NCBI GenBank assembly: GCA_001972305.1
Contig: BDDD01001453.1
Span: 170,385 to 234,384, forward strand
Direction of reading: 5' to 3'
DNA from: Cephalotus follicularis
Lineage: Eukaryota; Streptophyta; Magnoliopsida; Oxalidales; Cephalotaceae
DNA: 64,000 nt
The stretch's first letter is position 1; every line of letters begins with the position of its first letter. The translations under genes and the position numbers were made by a program. The notes below the pieces were generated by a model, which was not told where the DNA came from, searched no databases, and was given only the letters and a program-made list of their open reading frames with translations. Shown in pieces: positions 11,113 through 23,599 of the stretch.

Positions 11113-11217
11113 TTTTGTAAAACTTAAAAGGGTTAATATCCACTATCTTATCCGCATGAAATTAGCTTTATAAGCCAAGGACACCTAACTAGGGTATCTA
11201 GAATAGGAGAACCACGG

Positions 11218-11228
11218 CTCTGATACCA
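11218..11228 (-). other. Primer binding site, internal region 1
   Basis: Plus-strand CTCTGATACCA is the reverse complement of TGGTATCAGAG. It lies four bases from the LTR-B end and fixes the minus orientation of the element. Confidence 0.85.
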
Positions 11229-11232
11229 AGAC

Positions 11233-14229
11233 TGTAACACCCCAAACCCCAAGGGTAAGCCCCAAGATTTGACGCGCTACTAACAGTATCATTCATTTAT
11301 TTATTTCAGCTAAAATTAAAAACTTTTAAATAATATAGTGCATGCGGAATAAATTCAATAATTAACAACTTATGTGGATAAAACCCATGTTATACAATAA
11401 AAGTTTTATGAATAAAGCTCTGCACAAGCCGGCAGGTCATACAATAATTTATCACTATACTTATTGGGTCATCGAACTGCAATGAGAGGGAGGAGACTCA
11501 TCCGGGGCTTCAAACCTCAGCTTGCTGCGATGCCCCACCTGTACCTGACCCATTACATTAAAATGCAATGGGTCAGCGACCACTGGTCATGTAGGAACTA
11601 CCACCATGCATTTATGAAATGCATATGCAGCAAGCATATGCAATGCAAATGAGAGATGCAATGATAACAGTACAGTCCGTTCAGTGAAACACTCTATTCA
11701 GTATAACAGTTATTTACAGTAAATCCTTCCTCGGCATCCCCTACTAAAGGAGGAGAGATAACGCACTCCAGACGTTAAGGCAGAGGAGCCGGGACAGGAA
11801 CATTATACAGTAACAGAGACAGTCAGTAACAATAACACTAACACTAACAATAACAGTCAGTGCACTATCAGCCTTGGTGACCCTCCTGGATCATCTCGGT
11901 CGGTGACCCAATTCGGATCATCTCAGTTGGTGACCCATCGGATCATCTCGAGGGATAGGCTTCATGGATCATCTCGGTCCGTGACCCAATTCAGGATCAT
12001 CTCAGTCGGTGACCCAATACAGTACAATAACACTTCCATTAATAGTATTTTACAGTAACACTACACTATAACATAATAACACTACTTTCATTGTGGGGCC
12101 TTCCTTTACCCCACTGCACTACATTAATTATTCTATGATTACACTATTCTATACTGCACTTATTTCCTATAATGTACTTATCATTATTATATTATCATGA
12201 ACCCTACACTTATCACTGCACTCACTTCTCTGCACTTATCATCTCTTCACTGGCCTTGTCATTATTTTAATCTCCCTTCCACAGCCGAAATGTCAATCAC
12301 ACTTATATATTTAATACTGATTTCCTTTAATGCACGGGCAAAAGGCGTTGTAGGTGCACTATTTCACATACATGCAAAGCCATCACATTATGGGCGCATG
12401 AGGAGCATTATTTAAGCATTTAATATGTAAGGAATGCATGAATGAATACACTTAATGCCTTCTCTACTTTATTGCTGCTCGGGCACCTAGTTGAAGCGCT
12501 ATATCACCGCGCCTTTCAGTGCATAATAGTGGAGAGCTCGGGCATATAATGTTTGGCATGGATAGGACGCATGCAACAGAAAGCTCAGGTGCTATCATCA
12601 CAAGCTCATGCCAGAGGAGAGCTCCATTGCGGCATTGCATGCTCGGCAATGCCAGAGGAGAACCCGGGTGTACCTCCAGTGGAGGGAGCTTGGCATGGCA
12701 GTAGGGAGCCCGCATGCACGGCGTAAGAGTGCCATGCTTGGAGGCATGGTTCACAACGCTGCGCATATGGTCCATCGAAGAGCCAGAGGAGAGCTTGGCA
12801 ACCATGACATGCCCATAATGCATGCTCAATACAGTGTTTGGCACTAGGCTATGCTTAGAACACTGGTAGTTCATCCTTGGCGTAACGTCATGCTCAGCAA
12901 AGGAGAGTTCTCATGGGTGTACGGGTGCATGGCCAAGGACGTGCTCGGTGCCATTGCTTACTCAGCGCATGGCAGAGGAATGCTTGGCGCCACCCCAGCT
13001 CATGGGTTCCTGGGACGCATGGCCACTACGGCTCATGGCATCTCGGGCCTGGGGTTTCTCGGCTCAATATAAGAGGATGGATATGGCGCATTTGGCATAT
13101 ACAAGGCAAAACCCATGTGCATGTCTGGCTGTTACGGCGCATCCTCTGACAAGTGCCAGTGGTCAATGGAGAGCCATGGTCAACATACTTTGGACGCATG
13201 GTACACAGTTCTACCTGCATGCTCGTCACTTTACATGGATATGCTCAATGTATGGACAGAGGAGGCATTGGACGTGTTCATGGAAGAGATCTGATGCGCC
13301 ACATAACAAGCTCGGGCGTGCATGCACTAGACGGCCGTGGTGATGAGCTCTGACGCATACATGTGGACAACGGTGTTTTGCATGAGTGCATATCATGGGG
13401 AGCTCGGCCATGGCGCTGCATGCTTGAGGATGCATGCACGCATGATGGCGAGCTCACCACTCTAATGCCACCTCGTCGCCATTACAGAGATAGCTTGGCA
13501 CCTTGGCGCCATGGCTCCTCGGAACACCATAGCAGCTCGGGCTTGTGGCTCCTCGGTGCCCCATGGCAACTCGGGCCTGTGGTTCCTCGACACACCATGG
13601 CAGCTCAGGCTTGTTTTAATTGAAAAGGGCCATTAAACACTTTGCAACCACTCTATCTTTTCCATTTCCTAAATCTAGCCAGAGCAATCACGTACGCATA
13701 AAAAGAGATCACTGTATTTGGAGTAGAATCCCACCTGGATTAGACTATATTGCAACACCGTCCTTTCCTCAGCACAATTTCCTCCATTGCTCCTTCTTTC
13801 CTCTTTTTACCGATAGCTCACTTTGTCTCATTTCCTTCCAAAATTAGCAACAGTCCTCAACACACTCTCACTTCCCCTTTTATAGCCAATCCAGGAAGTC
13901 TCTAGAATTCACTCCATCATTCCAGTAACACCTTCACTCGTGGGCTGGTTATATGAGATGGTCGGCCCAAAACCATTTCCTTCTCTCCCTTTTATCTATT
14001 AGTCCACCACTTGGCCCAAATGCTTCCATAAAGGCCCATTTTATTTTCTCTTTTTTATTTATCATAGATTGGACCAAAGCCAATCATAAATATTCGAGTC
14101 CAAATAATATTATCGCCTTTTAGGCCCAAAATACCATTTATCCATTAACTCAATTTCCAGTCCAATAACAGTATCATATTTTGAGCCCAATTTCCTTTCC
14201 TCAATGTTCATAAAATTCGGGATATTACA
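11233..14229 (-). repeat. LTR-B (2997 bp)
   Basis: This runs from TGTAACACCCC to GGGATATTACA. It aligns to LTR-A throughout but keeps the about 560 bp GC-rich block (about 12640-13200) missing from LTR-A. It lacks the segment equivalent to about 9690-10025, including most of the 34-bp repeats. A minus-strand TATA box lies near 13877-13886. Confidence 0.85.
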
Positions 14230-14533
14230 TGATATGTATGGGCGAGTGCGCAATAGGGGATCATCACACATGGGCTGAGGGTTCCGCTTAACTATCCAAT
14301 CAGTCAACCACCATTCAATCATTCACTCAATTCATTTTGCAATCAATCATTCACTAATTATTCATTAGCTAGTTTTCGAGGGTTCTAGCCTAGAGTCCAT
14401 TAAACCATTCAGTCTATCAATCAATCAATCAGTCACTCATCATTCATTCAGTCAAACACTTATACTTTTAGGTCCATTCATTCATTCCACTTCATACAGT
14501 CTATCACTTATCCATTCCAGTTCATTAAATCAA

Positions 14534-14689
14534 TCACTTGTACATTTCACACATCATGGACCTCGCTACCATTTCAGCCTCTTGGGTGACATTTACGTCT
14601 TCTGCATCTCTCAGAGTTCGAGTACGTCTATTCGACGTCTCGTTTCTTGCTCCTCGTGTAGTTATATTTTGACGACCGTCCAATTTCAT
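14534..14689 (-). CDS. 51-residue ORF, second copy
   Basis: This is the partner of the ORF at 10957-11112, starting MKLDGRQNITTRGARNET and ending SMMCEMYK. It has the same length, start and stop, with scattered substitutions only. Its position just inside the primer site suggests the start of a former gag frame. Function is unknown. Confidence 0.4.
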   Translation of the reverse strand: MKLDGRQNITTRGARNETSNRRTRTLRDAEDVNVTQEAEMVARSMMCEMYK

Positions 14690-14794
14690 TTTTGTATAAC
14701 TTAAAAGGGTTAATATCCACTATCTTGTCCGCATGCAATTAACTTTACAAGCCAAGGACTCCTAACTAGGGTATCCAGAATAGGAGAACCACGT

Positions 14795-14805
14795 CTCTGA
14801 TACCA
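14795..14805 (-). other. Primer binding site, internal region 2
   Basis: CTCTGATACCA on the plus strand lies four bases from LTR-C, as in internal-1. Confidence 0.85.
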
Positions 14806-14809
14806 AGGC

Positions 14810-15595
14810 TGTAACACCCTAAACCCCAATGGTCAGCCCCAAGATTTGACGCGCTACTAATAGTATCTTTCATTTATTTATTTCAGCGGAAATTAAAAAC
14901 TTTTAAACAATATAGTGCATGCGGAATAAATTCAATAATTAACAACTTATGTGGATAAAACCCAATGTTATACAATAAAGTTTTATGAATAAAGCTCTGC
15001 CACAAGCCGGCAGGTCATACAATAATTTATCACTATACTTCTTGGGTAGTCGAACTGCAATGAGAGGGAGGAGACTCACCCAGGGCTTCAAACATCAGCT
15101 TGCTGCGACGCTCCACTTGTACCCGACCCGTTACATTAAAATGCAATGGGTCAACAGCCACTGGTCGTGTAGGAACTACCACCATGCATTTATGAAATGT
15201 AGATGCAGCAAGCATATGCAATGCAACTGAGAGATGAAATGATAACAGAACAGTCCGTTCAGTGAAACACTCTATTTAATATAACAGTTATTTACAGTAA
15301 ATCCTTCCTCAGCATCCCCTACTAAAGGAGGAGAGATAACGCACTCCAGACGTTAAGGCAGAGGAGCCGGGACAGGAACATTATACAGTAACAGTGACAG
15401 TCAGTAACAATAACACTAACACTAACAATAACAGTCAGTGCACTATCAGCCTTGGTAACCCTCTTGGATCATCTCGTCGATGACCCAATTCGGATCACCT
15501 TAGTCGGTGACCCATTGGATCATCTCGAGGGATAGGCTTCCTTGATCATCTTGGTTGGTGACCCAATTCAGGATCATCTCAGTCGGTGACCCAAT
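14810..15595 (-). repeat. LTR-C, left part
   Basis: This runs from TGTAACACCCTAAACC to the copia insertion and matches the first ~790 bp of LTR-A and LTR-B. The last five bases, CCAAT (15591-15595), are duplicated at 28737-28741. Confidence 0.85.
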
Positions 15596-18300
15596 TGTTA
15601 GATTAGGGTGTCCCTGCAAGCCACGAGGAGGCTGCAGACATATGTTCTCAGCATATGACACACTCTTGAATCGTACATTTTTAGTTCCATTCATGTTCTA
15701 TTGTGCATATTTCAGTAAAGATTGCCATTTTGCTATATGTATTATCACATACCGTCTCTACTGATCAGTTGATCACCATGTCAACTGAATTCACATATAG
15801 CGCCCTATCCGTAAAGGGTTGGATCTCGTGCCTGAGAGGTTATGAGAATGAGATCCTTACTCCCTTGTGACAAAAGTTCCAAGTCATACGTTCACTTTCT
15901 TAGGGCAATTGATGAACCGCAAAGACTTACCGTGTTATGCTTGCTTCGAATGGTAAAGGAGGATGGATCATCTCATTGCCATTTGGGTTTTACCCTAAAG
16001 CTGATGCGGGGTGCGTGCAGAGGCACGACACTGAATCGACCCACCAGAAGTTATCTATTTTGAGAGTCAACACCTCTGTCAATAGTGTTCCTATTGTCGT
16101 GGTAGTGCTTATCCAAAGAGGGCTAGTAGATCATACGTGAATTACGTTGTATCGTTAGACCTGAGCGGCTGACATACGTTGTGTAGTAACTGCTTGGCTT
16201 TGATTTCCGCCTTCCCCAGCACTAGCCACGTGCTAGCAAAAGGGTTGTCTTTGGGCCTTGTGGGAGCTGCATTGAGATGTATGGGCGAGTGCGCAAGATG
16301 GGATCATCACACCCTTGTTGAGGGTTATAGGCTCTATAACATCTGTGACCATTGAAGACTTAAAGTCTTGGCCAGGTACTGGGAGATTGGGAATGAGAGG
16401 TTTTCGGGGATATCTCCCATAGTCTCATGCGTTCATAGAATTATAGTTATCGTGGTTTTACCTAGGGGTGACATTTATCCAAAACCTAGTCCGCGGTCGG
16501 AGTCAAGCTGATAAATGATACGCGGCACACAAACCGATGACAGTGATAAAGTACTGGGGAACCGGTTAACGAATGATAGACGTGGTAATTTTTGGTCCGC
16601 GGATCCGGGGGTGATTATAGATCACACCGGGACTATTAGCTGGATAGTCGTACTAGAACTTAGGGATGTTCTGAGAAATTTATCATCGTATCAGAAATCC
16701 ACTGAGCTTTCAGGTCCCGCCTGATTATTGGAAAAGTGACGCCTGCTGCACACATGCTCGCTTGGTGGTAAATCTAGTTTTTAAACTTGTATATATTATT
16801 TTGACATTAGTGATTTGTTTTTCATTCCACTAATTGTCATTTTGATATATAAGAGATTTGAATCCGGCGCATGATTTAATTTTAATTAAATTAATTAAAG
16901 AGAGGGTCTTTAATTATTTAAAGTGAGAGACTTTAATTAAATCATTAAAGAGAGAAACATGTTTAATTAATTGAGAGAATTATTAAACATGTATGAGAAG
17001 CAAAATTAAAATTGAAAGAGATTTTAATTAAAGGAGAAAGAAGAAACAAAATTAAAATTGAAAGAGATTTTAATTAAAGGAGAAAAAGAGAAATAAGAGA
17101 GAGAGAGAGAGACTTAATTTTTATTAAGTCAAAATGCATTTTAATTTTTTTTTAAATATCTCTCTCTTAATCTCTCTCACACTCTCTCCCACCAATCTCT
17201 CCAATCTCTCCCTTTTCTTCATCTTATAACGCACGACTCGTACGTTTTGGGCAGAAAAGAGACGTACATGGCTTCTGGCGCGCAGGGACGAGTTCTGGCT
17301 GGAGGAGAGACCAGCGCTTCGCGCCGGAGGCCGTGAGAAGGCGGGCGTCCATCCCTGGTAAGCCTTCTCCCTTCTCTCTCCCACTTTCTCCCTTCTTCTC
17401 CCCCGTTTCTCCCTCTCGGCCGTTTGCATTTTTTGGCCGATTCTTGCTCCCGGCGTCTCTTCCACCGCCGATGATCACAGTGGGTGGAGCCAATCCATGG
17501 CTCTATCCATTTTGATCATTGTTTTGTGTTTCCCGGTCGTTTTTCGGCCGTTTTGCGTTTGGTGAGTCAATTGGGTGAGTTGACGCGTCGCGCTGCTGTG
17601 ACTCAGCGTTCCGCGCCGACTCACGGCGAGTCTTGGGTTGGGGTGTGTCAGGCTGGTGTCGCTGAACCGTTTGGTGGCTTGGCGGCCGCTGACGACGAAC
17701 GGCGAGTAAACCCCGTGACTCGCCGCCAGCCGTTCTCTGCGTTCCTGGCCGAGCCTCACCGAGTCTAGGCCACTGGTGTGTTCGTCGTGGTGTTGGCGTC
17801 CACATATGTCAAGGTCGGTCAATGGTGAGTTGACCGAGACTCACTGAGTCGGAACTCAGTGAGTCGCCGCCTTTGGCCGCCGTGTTCCGGCTGGGTTCCG
17901 GCGTGTCTCCTCCAGATTCGGGATGAGCAGATTTTTTGGAGTCCGTTGGTGTCAACATCGGACGAAACGTGGACTGTCCAAAAATCGGCGGTGTTACCGG
18001 TGACCGGCTTTTGCTTCTGCAAGCGTGTTGCGGCAAAGTGGTGGAGCCTCCAACGTTGGTATGATTGCTTCACTCTTACTTTTATTGTTACCGACGTGTG
18101 TTCGGTTTATCTTTATGTGCATGCTTGTTCTTGTTTTTAGTTCGCTTGTTAATTAAACGGAGATCCTAGGCTTTTTAATTTGGTACTAAGATATAAGTGT
18201 GGACCATGACTTTCAGTCTTGGTGTTTTTGAAAAATTAAAATTATGCACACTTGCGTCCTAGGACCAAATTGACCGGGAACCCTTGCCAGGTTTCCAACA
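15596..18300 (+). repeat. 5' LTR of nested copia (2705 bp)
   Basis: It pairs with 26107-28736 along its whole length. About 45 bp at about 16398-16445 are missing from the 3' copy. It contains TTAATTAAA-rich repeats at about 16870-17100, including a ~45-bp tandem unit, a GA run near 17095-17112, a GC-rich pyrimidine-tract region at about 17260-17480, and a TGAGTCA-rich block ending in a perfect palindrome at 17838-17865. It ends ccaggtttccaaca. Confidence 0.9.
17838..17865. repeat. 12-bp perfect inverted repeat, 4-bp loop
   Basis: The arms GACTCACTGAGT and ACTCAGTGAGTC are separated by CGGA. The same palindrome is kept in the 3' LTR at 28273-28300 with only a loop change (CCGA). It could form a hairpin in RNA or be a paired bZIP-type (TGAGTCA) site. 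Confidence 0.8.
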
Positions 18301-18302
18301 AG

Positions 18303-18313
18303 TGGTATCAGAG
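18303..18313 (+). other. Primer binding site of nested copia
   Basis: TGGTATCAGAG lies two bases after the LTR end at 18300. Confidence 0.9.
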
Positions 18314-19983
18314 AAATCCGTTTAGTTTCAATTGGACTTTAATTTCGGTTTTGGTGGCTATTTTGGAATAATTAAAGTACCTGAAATTCTGGTTTAATTC
18401 CCTTCCCATGGTTGTTTTATAAAATAAATTTTTTTTTATTTCTCAGGAAACTAGGTTTTAAATAATCTAGTGGGAGGTTTATTGGAGTGTCGGCGCACTT
18501 GTGAAATTATGTCGATTGTCCATCAGAAATTGAAATTACTTGTGTTTATTTAAAGTCTATAGTGGATGTAGATTTTAAATGTCTTATGCATGATGGCTGG
18601 TTATGGGACTGGACCTAGCTTTTGATTTCTTTTGTGGATGGTTTAATTTGCTTTGTTAACTTGTGCTTTTATTTGGTCTGTAATTTGGTTGCCTGCGAGC
18701 ACCATTGATTCCTTATTTGTATTATTCTCTCTCTCCCTCTAATTTGTATTTTGTTCTTTATTTTTTTAAATGTATTTTGAGAAATTTCTTTTTGTAAACA
18801 AAGAAGAGAAGAATAAAAAAGGAGTTTGTAGAGGAAGATAAAGGAAGTTACAAGACCAAGTGAAGGCCATGTATGCGTGGTGCATTTTTGTTATAAAGTA
18901 GTTTTAAATAGTTCACCTAGGAGATCGAGTGGTCACATTGGCATGTGTGATCACTCATAGATTTAGTCCCTGGCTACGCCATATTTATTTCTAAGTGGGA
19001 AATAGGTTGCATGAGATGGATGTTTTCTTTTTGCAAACAATCCAAACACATCAAGCATGCTAAGCCGCTCAATTGGATTGGAAGATAAAATCAATCTAAT
19101 TAAGGGCATGGTAATATATAAAATTTGATGAGGCCAAATTCCTCCAACTTGTTAAATAATAAGTCCATAAGCGGTGAGACATAAGGCAGTCTCGTCGTTG
19201 GCCTTCCATAATTTTCGTTGAATGGTGTGGATATATTTTGGATAGCACTGCACAAGGCAGAGGTCCTCCGTATGACCATTTCTGTTCAATTTCAGTACTA
19301 AGGGAGTACTGGAAGGAAGTAGCCATGTTTCAGTATCGATGACACGCACACGGGCGGGTATCAAAACGGGTTCATTTCTTTGAGGATTGTGGGTTCGGAC
19401 TTATACCAAGTTCATACTATTGGCACAACACACAGTTGTGGATTGTATGGGTCATGAGGCCGGAACTTGTATCAGATCTTACACTGAGGGCAAGAGGTCC
19501 TAATGTAAATGGGCACTCGTGTCTAACTATCTTGATATTGTGGCGGTTCATGCACAAGGCTGGGTCATGATAAAGAGAGATAGATTCCGATCCCCACTAG
19601 GAGGCAAGTGGCTTCTTGAATTCCACGTGGAGGTGTGGGATACGATTAGAATAGTGGGAGGAGCCATAATTACAAAAGATCAAGGATTATGGTAATAACA
19701 TAAATGGAATAATCTGTTAATAATCTATTTCTTTTTCCTCATATAGGTTGCTAGTTTTTACATACTTGATTATATACTCAAATTGGCGAACAGTACAAAC
19801 CAATTTTCAAACACGTTTAAACACTTCTAAACTTGAACATCCATATTTCACTGAATGGAAACGCGTTTAGCGTAAAATTCTATGAGCATGAGCGTCGCTC
19901 ATGTCATGACTGAGATAACCCTGAGTTAGTGAACGATGTGTCCGAGCATCACAAGGCCAGTTGGGCTAAATGGTGGAACGACG
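18314..19983 (+). other. Nested copia, internal leader without recognisable gag
   Basis: No reading frame longer than about 80 codons and no gag or zinc-knuckle pattern is visible. Either gag has been lost or this is a long leader. The sequence is AT-rich with no repeat worth naming. Confidence 0.6.
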
Positions 19984-19988
19984 ATTAT

Positions 19989-22706
19989 TGTAACGCCCCA
20001 AACCCGAGTCCACTTTAAGCTCAAAGCGAGCTACGAAGATCGGTGCATTACATGGGTGAGACCTTTGACCGTCAAATCATTCAATCATTTAAGATCCATT
20101 TCATATCATTTAAGATCCACTTAGATTTAAAACCTAACATTATTACTCAATAACTTCACAGGATCACATACGCTTACATCTTTGAACACCAATTTCAAAA
20201 TGTCATATTCTCATTATCATGATCGTTTCTAATACTTTTGCATTTGTACATCACTCAACATGTAACCTTTCACAGCGGAAAAAAATAAATTTATCACATC
20301 ATAAAACAATCATATACTCTCCTTTATCATTAACTTCTCAAACTCTCAAGTATGTTCAATAACTTTTGATATCATCATCTTACGCAAAAACATCATAGCC
20401 TATAGCATTCGATTCCTTACTTTAACATCTATACATCGTTTATCATAAAACATTACACAGTGGAAAACATTAACACATGACATTAAAATATAAATTCTTA
20501 GCATATCAGACTTCATTTGCTTACTCTTCTTTTGCGAACTTCCTCTAAAGCTCGCAACTTCACGTTCAACGTTTCCTGGAAGATTTATTTGAAAAACAAG
20601 ACATTGAAAGGAGTGAGCTTTACAGAGCTCAGTAAGAATCATAGTCATAAAACGTTATCAAAATCCATTGTTTTTGATAATTTATATTAAAACGTTTTAG
20701 CATCATACATTTCAAAACATCTTTAAAAATCATCTTCTAGTTTTATAAAACCAGAACATTTCTAAAATCATGCATTTTCTGGTATATATAACCAATATAC
20801 TTGAAAACAATCAAAAATGTTTTCCAATCATACCTTCTTTTGGCTTGTATCACAGCCATACTTGAAAACATCAGTAAAATCATTTTCTTTACATTCATAA
20901 ACAAAACATCTTTGAAACCCTTTTTCTGTTCATATCTCATGAAACAGAACATTTCATAAAACTTTGTGGTCGTGAACCTCTAATGAACCCTTTCACACCA
21001 CTTCACCGGGTCATTGTGCACTCCCCGATTACTATCCTTACATCACATGCATGTCCGTGAGCACGCTCAGCTCCATTAACATCGAGCATCTCGCTCCATT
21101 CCCCTTAGATCGCAATCCAAGGGTGGTTCATTCATTAATCTTTTACTAGTGTAATCCTCACCGGATCGCAATCCAGTAGTTGTTCATTCATTTCATAAAA
21201 CATTTCTTAATACTTTGAGTGACCAGCTCAAAGCATTCATAACACATTTCTCTTCATTTGAGTAATTAACTCAAATGCATTCATAAAACATTTCTCTTCA
21301 TTTGAGTAGTTAACTCAAATGCATTCATAAAACCATTTCATAAATCTTTCTTAATACCTTGAGTGATCATCTCAAAGCATTCATAAAACATCATTGTAAA
21401 ACATTTCTAAAACTGGTTTTCTATATAGAAACCTTCATTTCATTTCCTTTCACAATCCATAAAGCATTTCATCACTTTGAGTAATTTAACTCAAAACCTT
21501 CATAAAACAATTTTGTACAACCTTTCTAAATCTTGAATTTCATGTAGAAATAAACACTTTCATAGAAAACTTAAAACATAAAAATTAAAGTAGACATCTC
21601 AAAGAATTCATAGAGATAAAAATCATAAAATTCCATTGAGAAATGAAGCTGCAATGAATTTTTAAAGTTGCAGTTTCCTTTTGAAAACAGAACCTGAGCA
21701 GTAGAAGAAAACATGGATTTTCATCAAGAATTCAACAGAATTTCAAGATTCATAAAACATATAAGTTAAAGAAGACATCATAAGGTTTTCAAAACATTCA
21801 ACCATTTAAAATTTCATCCAGAAACGAGCAAGATATGAATTAAACTATCTGCTACATAATTTGGAAGTAAAACAGAGGAATAACTTTGATAAAATGGGTA
21901 TAGAATTTCCTTACCTCACTTGATATCCTTCTCTTCTTCTCTCCCAAGCATCCTCCTCTCTAATATCAGCAGAAAAGCAACCCTTCATCAGCTGAATTTG
22001 CACATACATATATAGTAGAGGCAAACTTGGAGGCCAAGCTTGCATGGTGTCATCCATGACCTCACCCATGTGAGCTTGCCTCCTTAGCAGCCCATGTGAT
22101 GGAATTCCATCCAATCCAATGATGCAACCTGCCCTTTTCCAGCAGAAAAATATAAGTCTTCCATCCCTTGCTTGACACGTGTCCTACAATCCATTTAAAT
22201 CCTCTGAAACGAGATAAAAATCTAGAATTCTGCACCTGACACAGGGCAAAGCGTCGACTCTTTATCCCTAAGCGTCATCGGTCACAGGCTTATACTGAGT
22301 TCTCCAACTTCTATCCTGACTAAAGCGCTGACGCTTTCTTACAAAGCATCACCGCTTTAAGTCTCCTCCAGGTCAACTGACATACTTGACTTCAAAGCGT
22401 CGACTTTTATATTTGGAGCGTCGTCGGTTGCCTCCAAAGCGTCGACTCTTTACCTGGAACCGTCGGCGCTTTAGACATTTCCAGCACAAAGCAATAACCA
22501 ATTTTCGTTTTCTTCTGGGGGCGCTGACCCTGAGCTCCTGCCCGCTGTCCAGGCAGCGGGACCCCCCTTCTGCTCAGCGGGGAGCGGAACCCCCGAACCC
22601 CCTGAGCGTAGGGTCATACTACGGGCCCCTTGAACTATTTTCCAATTACACAATAGCAATCATCTTTCCATAATTAATATCTTTAATGGAAATTCGGGTC
22701 GTTACA
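19989..22706 (-). mobile_element. Solo gypsy-type LTR (2718 bp) nested in the copia element
   Basis: Its plus ends are TGTAACGCCCC...CGGGTCGTTACA, flanked by perfect ATTAT duplications at 19984-19988 and 22707-22711. There is no internal region, so it is a solo LTR left by LTR-LTR recombination. The TGTAACGACCC start on the minus strand resembles plant gypsy LTRs. Its interior has repeated cattcataaaacatttc units at about 21190-21500. At 22245-22480 there is a run of AAGCGTCGAC/AGCGTC motifs like those of the first copia element. Confidence 0.9.
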
Positions 22707-22711
22707 ATTAT

Positions 22712-23590
22712 CGAGCTCGTACCCTATCAATTGTTGGCATGTTGCCACAATTCCGCATGATTGGGTTATGCACTCACAGACCTTGTGTATCATGCTTACA
22801 CAACTTGAGGAGTTGTATGGCACCAAGTCGAGGACTGTAAAGGTAGATTTTGACCAAGAGAGGTCATGATCGTTTGTGATGTCTCGATTTCCTACTTGAA
22901 TAATCTCAAGGGGATATGGATCAAGTGAATCTAAGTTCCAAGGGTGAAAACCCAAGGAAGAGGCAATTAGTGCAAAAGGATTCCATTCTAGAAAAACGAT
23001 CTAAGAGTTTTATATGGAGTTTGCCTACTTTCGTTGTGGGAAGCCAAGGCAATTGGAAGAGATATAATCTGTTCCTATAGTCCAAAGCAGAAAATACCTT
23101 ATGGTTAGGTACTTTCATGTTTTATCTAGTTTACAATGTAAGTTCAATTTGAGTAGTTAGCTCAGATTGTGAGACTGACATTTGTAACTCTTTGCAGGTG
23201 GCTGAGAGACGCTAGACAGCTGAGAGAGTTGGTAAAGCTATGGACTGGCGCCATGGTGATGCATCGAGGATTCACACCTATGTAGATGGAATTTATGAAT
23301 TGTATTTTTTTTGTAAATGGTTATGTAATAAAGATTTGACCTCTATATAAAGAACATTGTATGGAATTTTGTTTCTATGTGATATATGTATAAGATGAGC
23401 TGGAAGCTCAAATTTTTTGGTATAAATTCTTAGTCTTATACATTTCAATGTTCTAGTTAGTGCAAAAGGCACGTGGATAGAAGAGATCTATGTCTTATAC
23501 AATTACCATAACATTATATTAACAATTCAAAAGGAACAAATTAATAAAAGATATAAATCCTTCATTATTATTGCATTGTTGATTAGGTCA
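22712..23590 (+). other. Nested copia, non-coding internal stretch
   Basis: No clear protein similarity is seen. It continues the interrupted internal region after the solo LTR. Confidence 0.5.
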
Positions 23591-23599
23591 TCCTAGAGA

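Larger units (their letters stand above)
10640..11232 (-). other. Internal region 1
   Basis: This is the short internal region of the non-autonomous element. On the minus strand the primer site complement TGGTATCAGAG (plus 11218-11228) sits four bases inside LTR-B. It is followed by a 51-codon ORF and then by low-complexity tcattca/aatcaatc sequence. No clear polypurine tract is visible next to LTR-A. Confidence 0.75.
14230..14809 (-). other. Internal region 2, with a foreign 50-bp patch
   Basis: This is homologous to internal-1 from about 14283 onward. The first ~52 bp (14230-14281) differ and instead match the copia LTR at 16276-16325 (tgtatgggcgagtgcgcaa, gatcatcacac, gagggtt). The primer site complement is at 14795-14805. 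Confidence 0.75.

Noticed and set aside
17224-18140. Overlapping ORFs of 75-134 codons on both strands in the copia LTR (also 27580-28257)
   Set aside because: GC-rich LTR sequence, open in many frames, no protein pattern; the frames change between the two LTRs.
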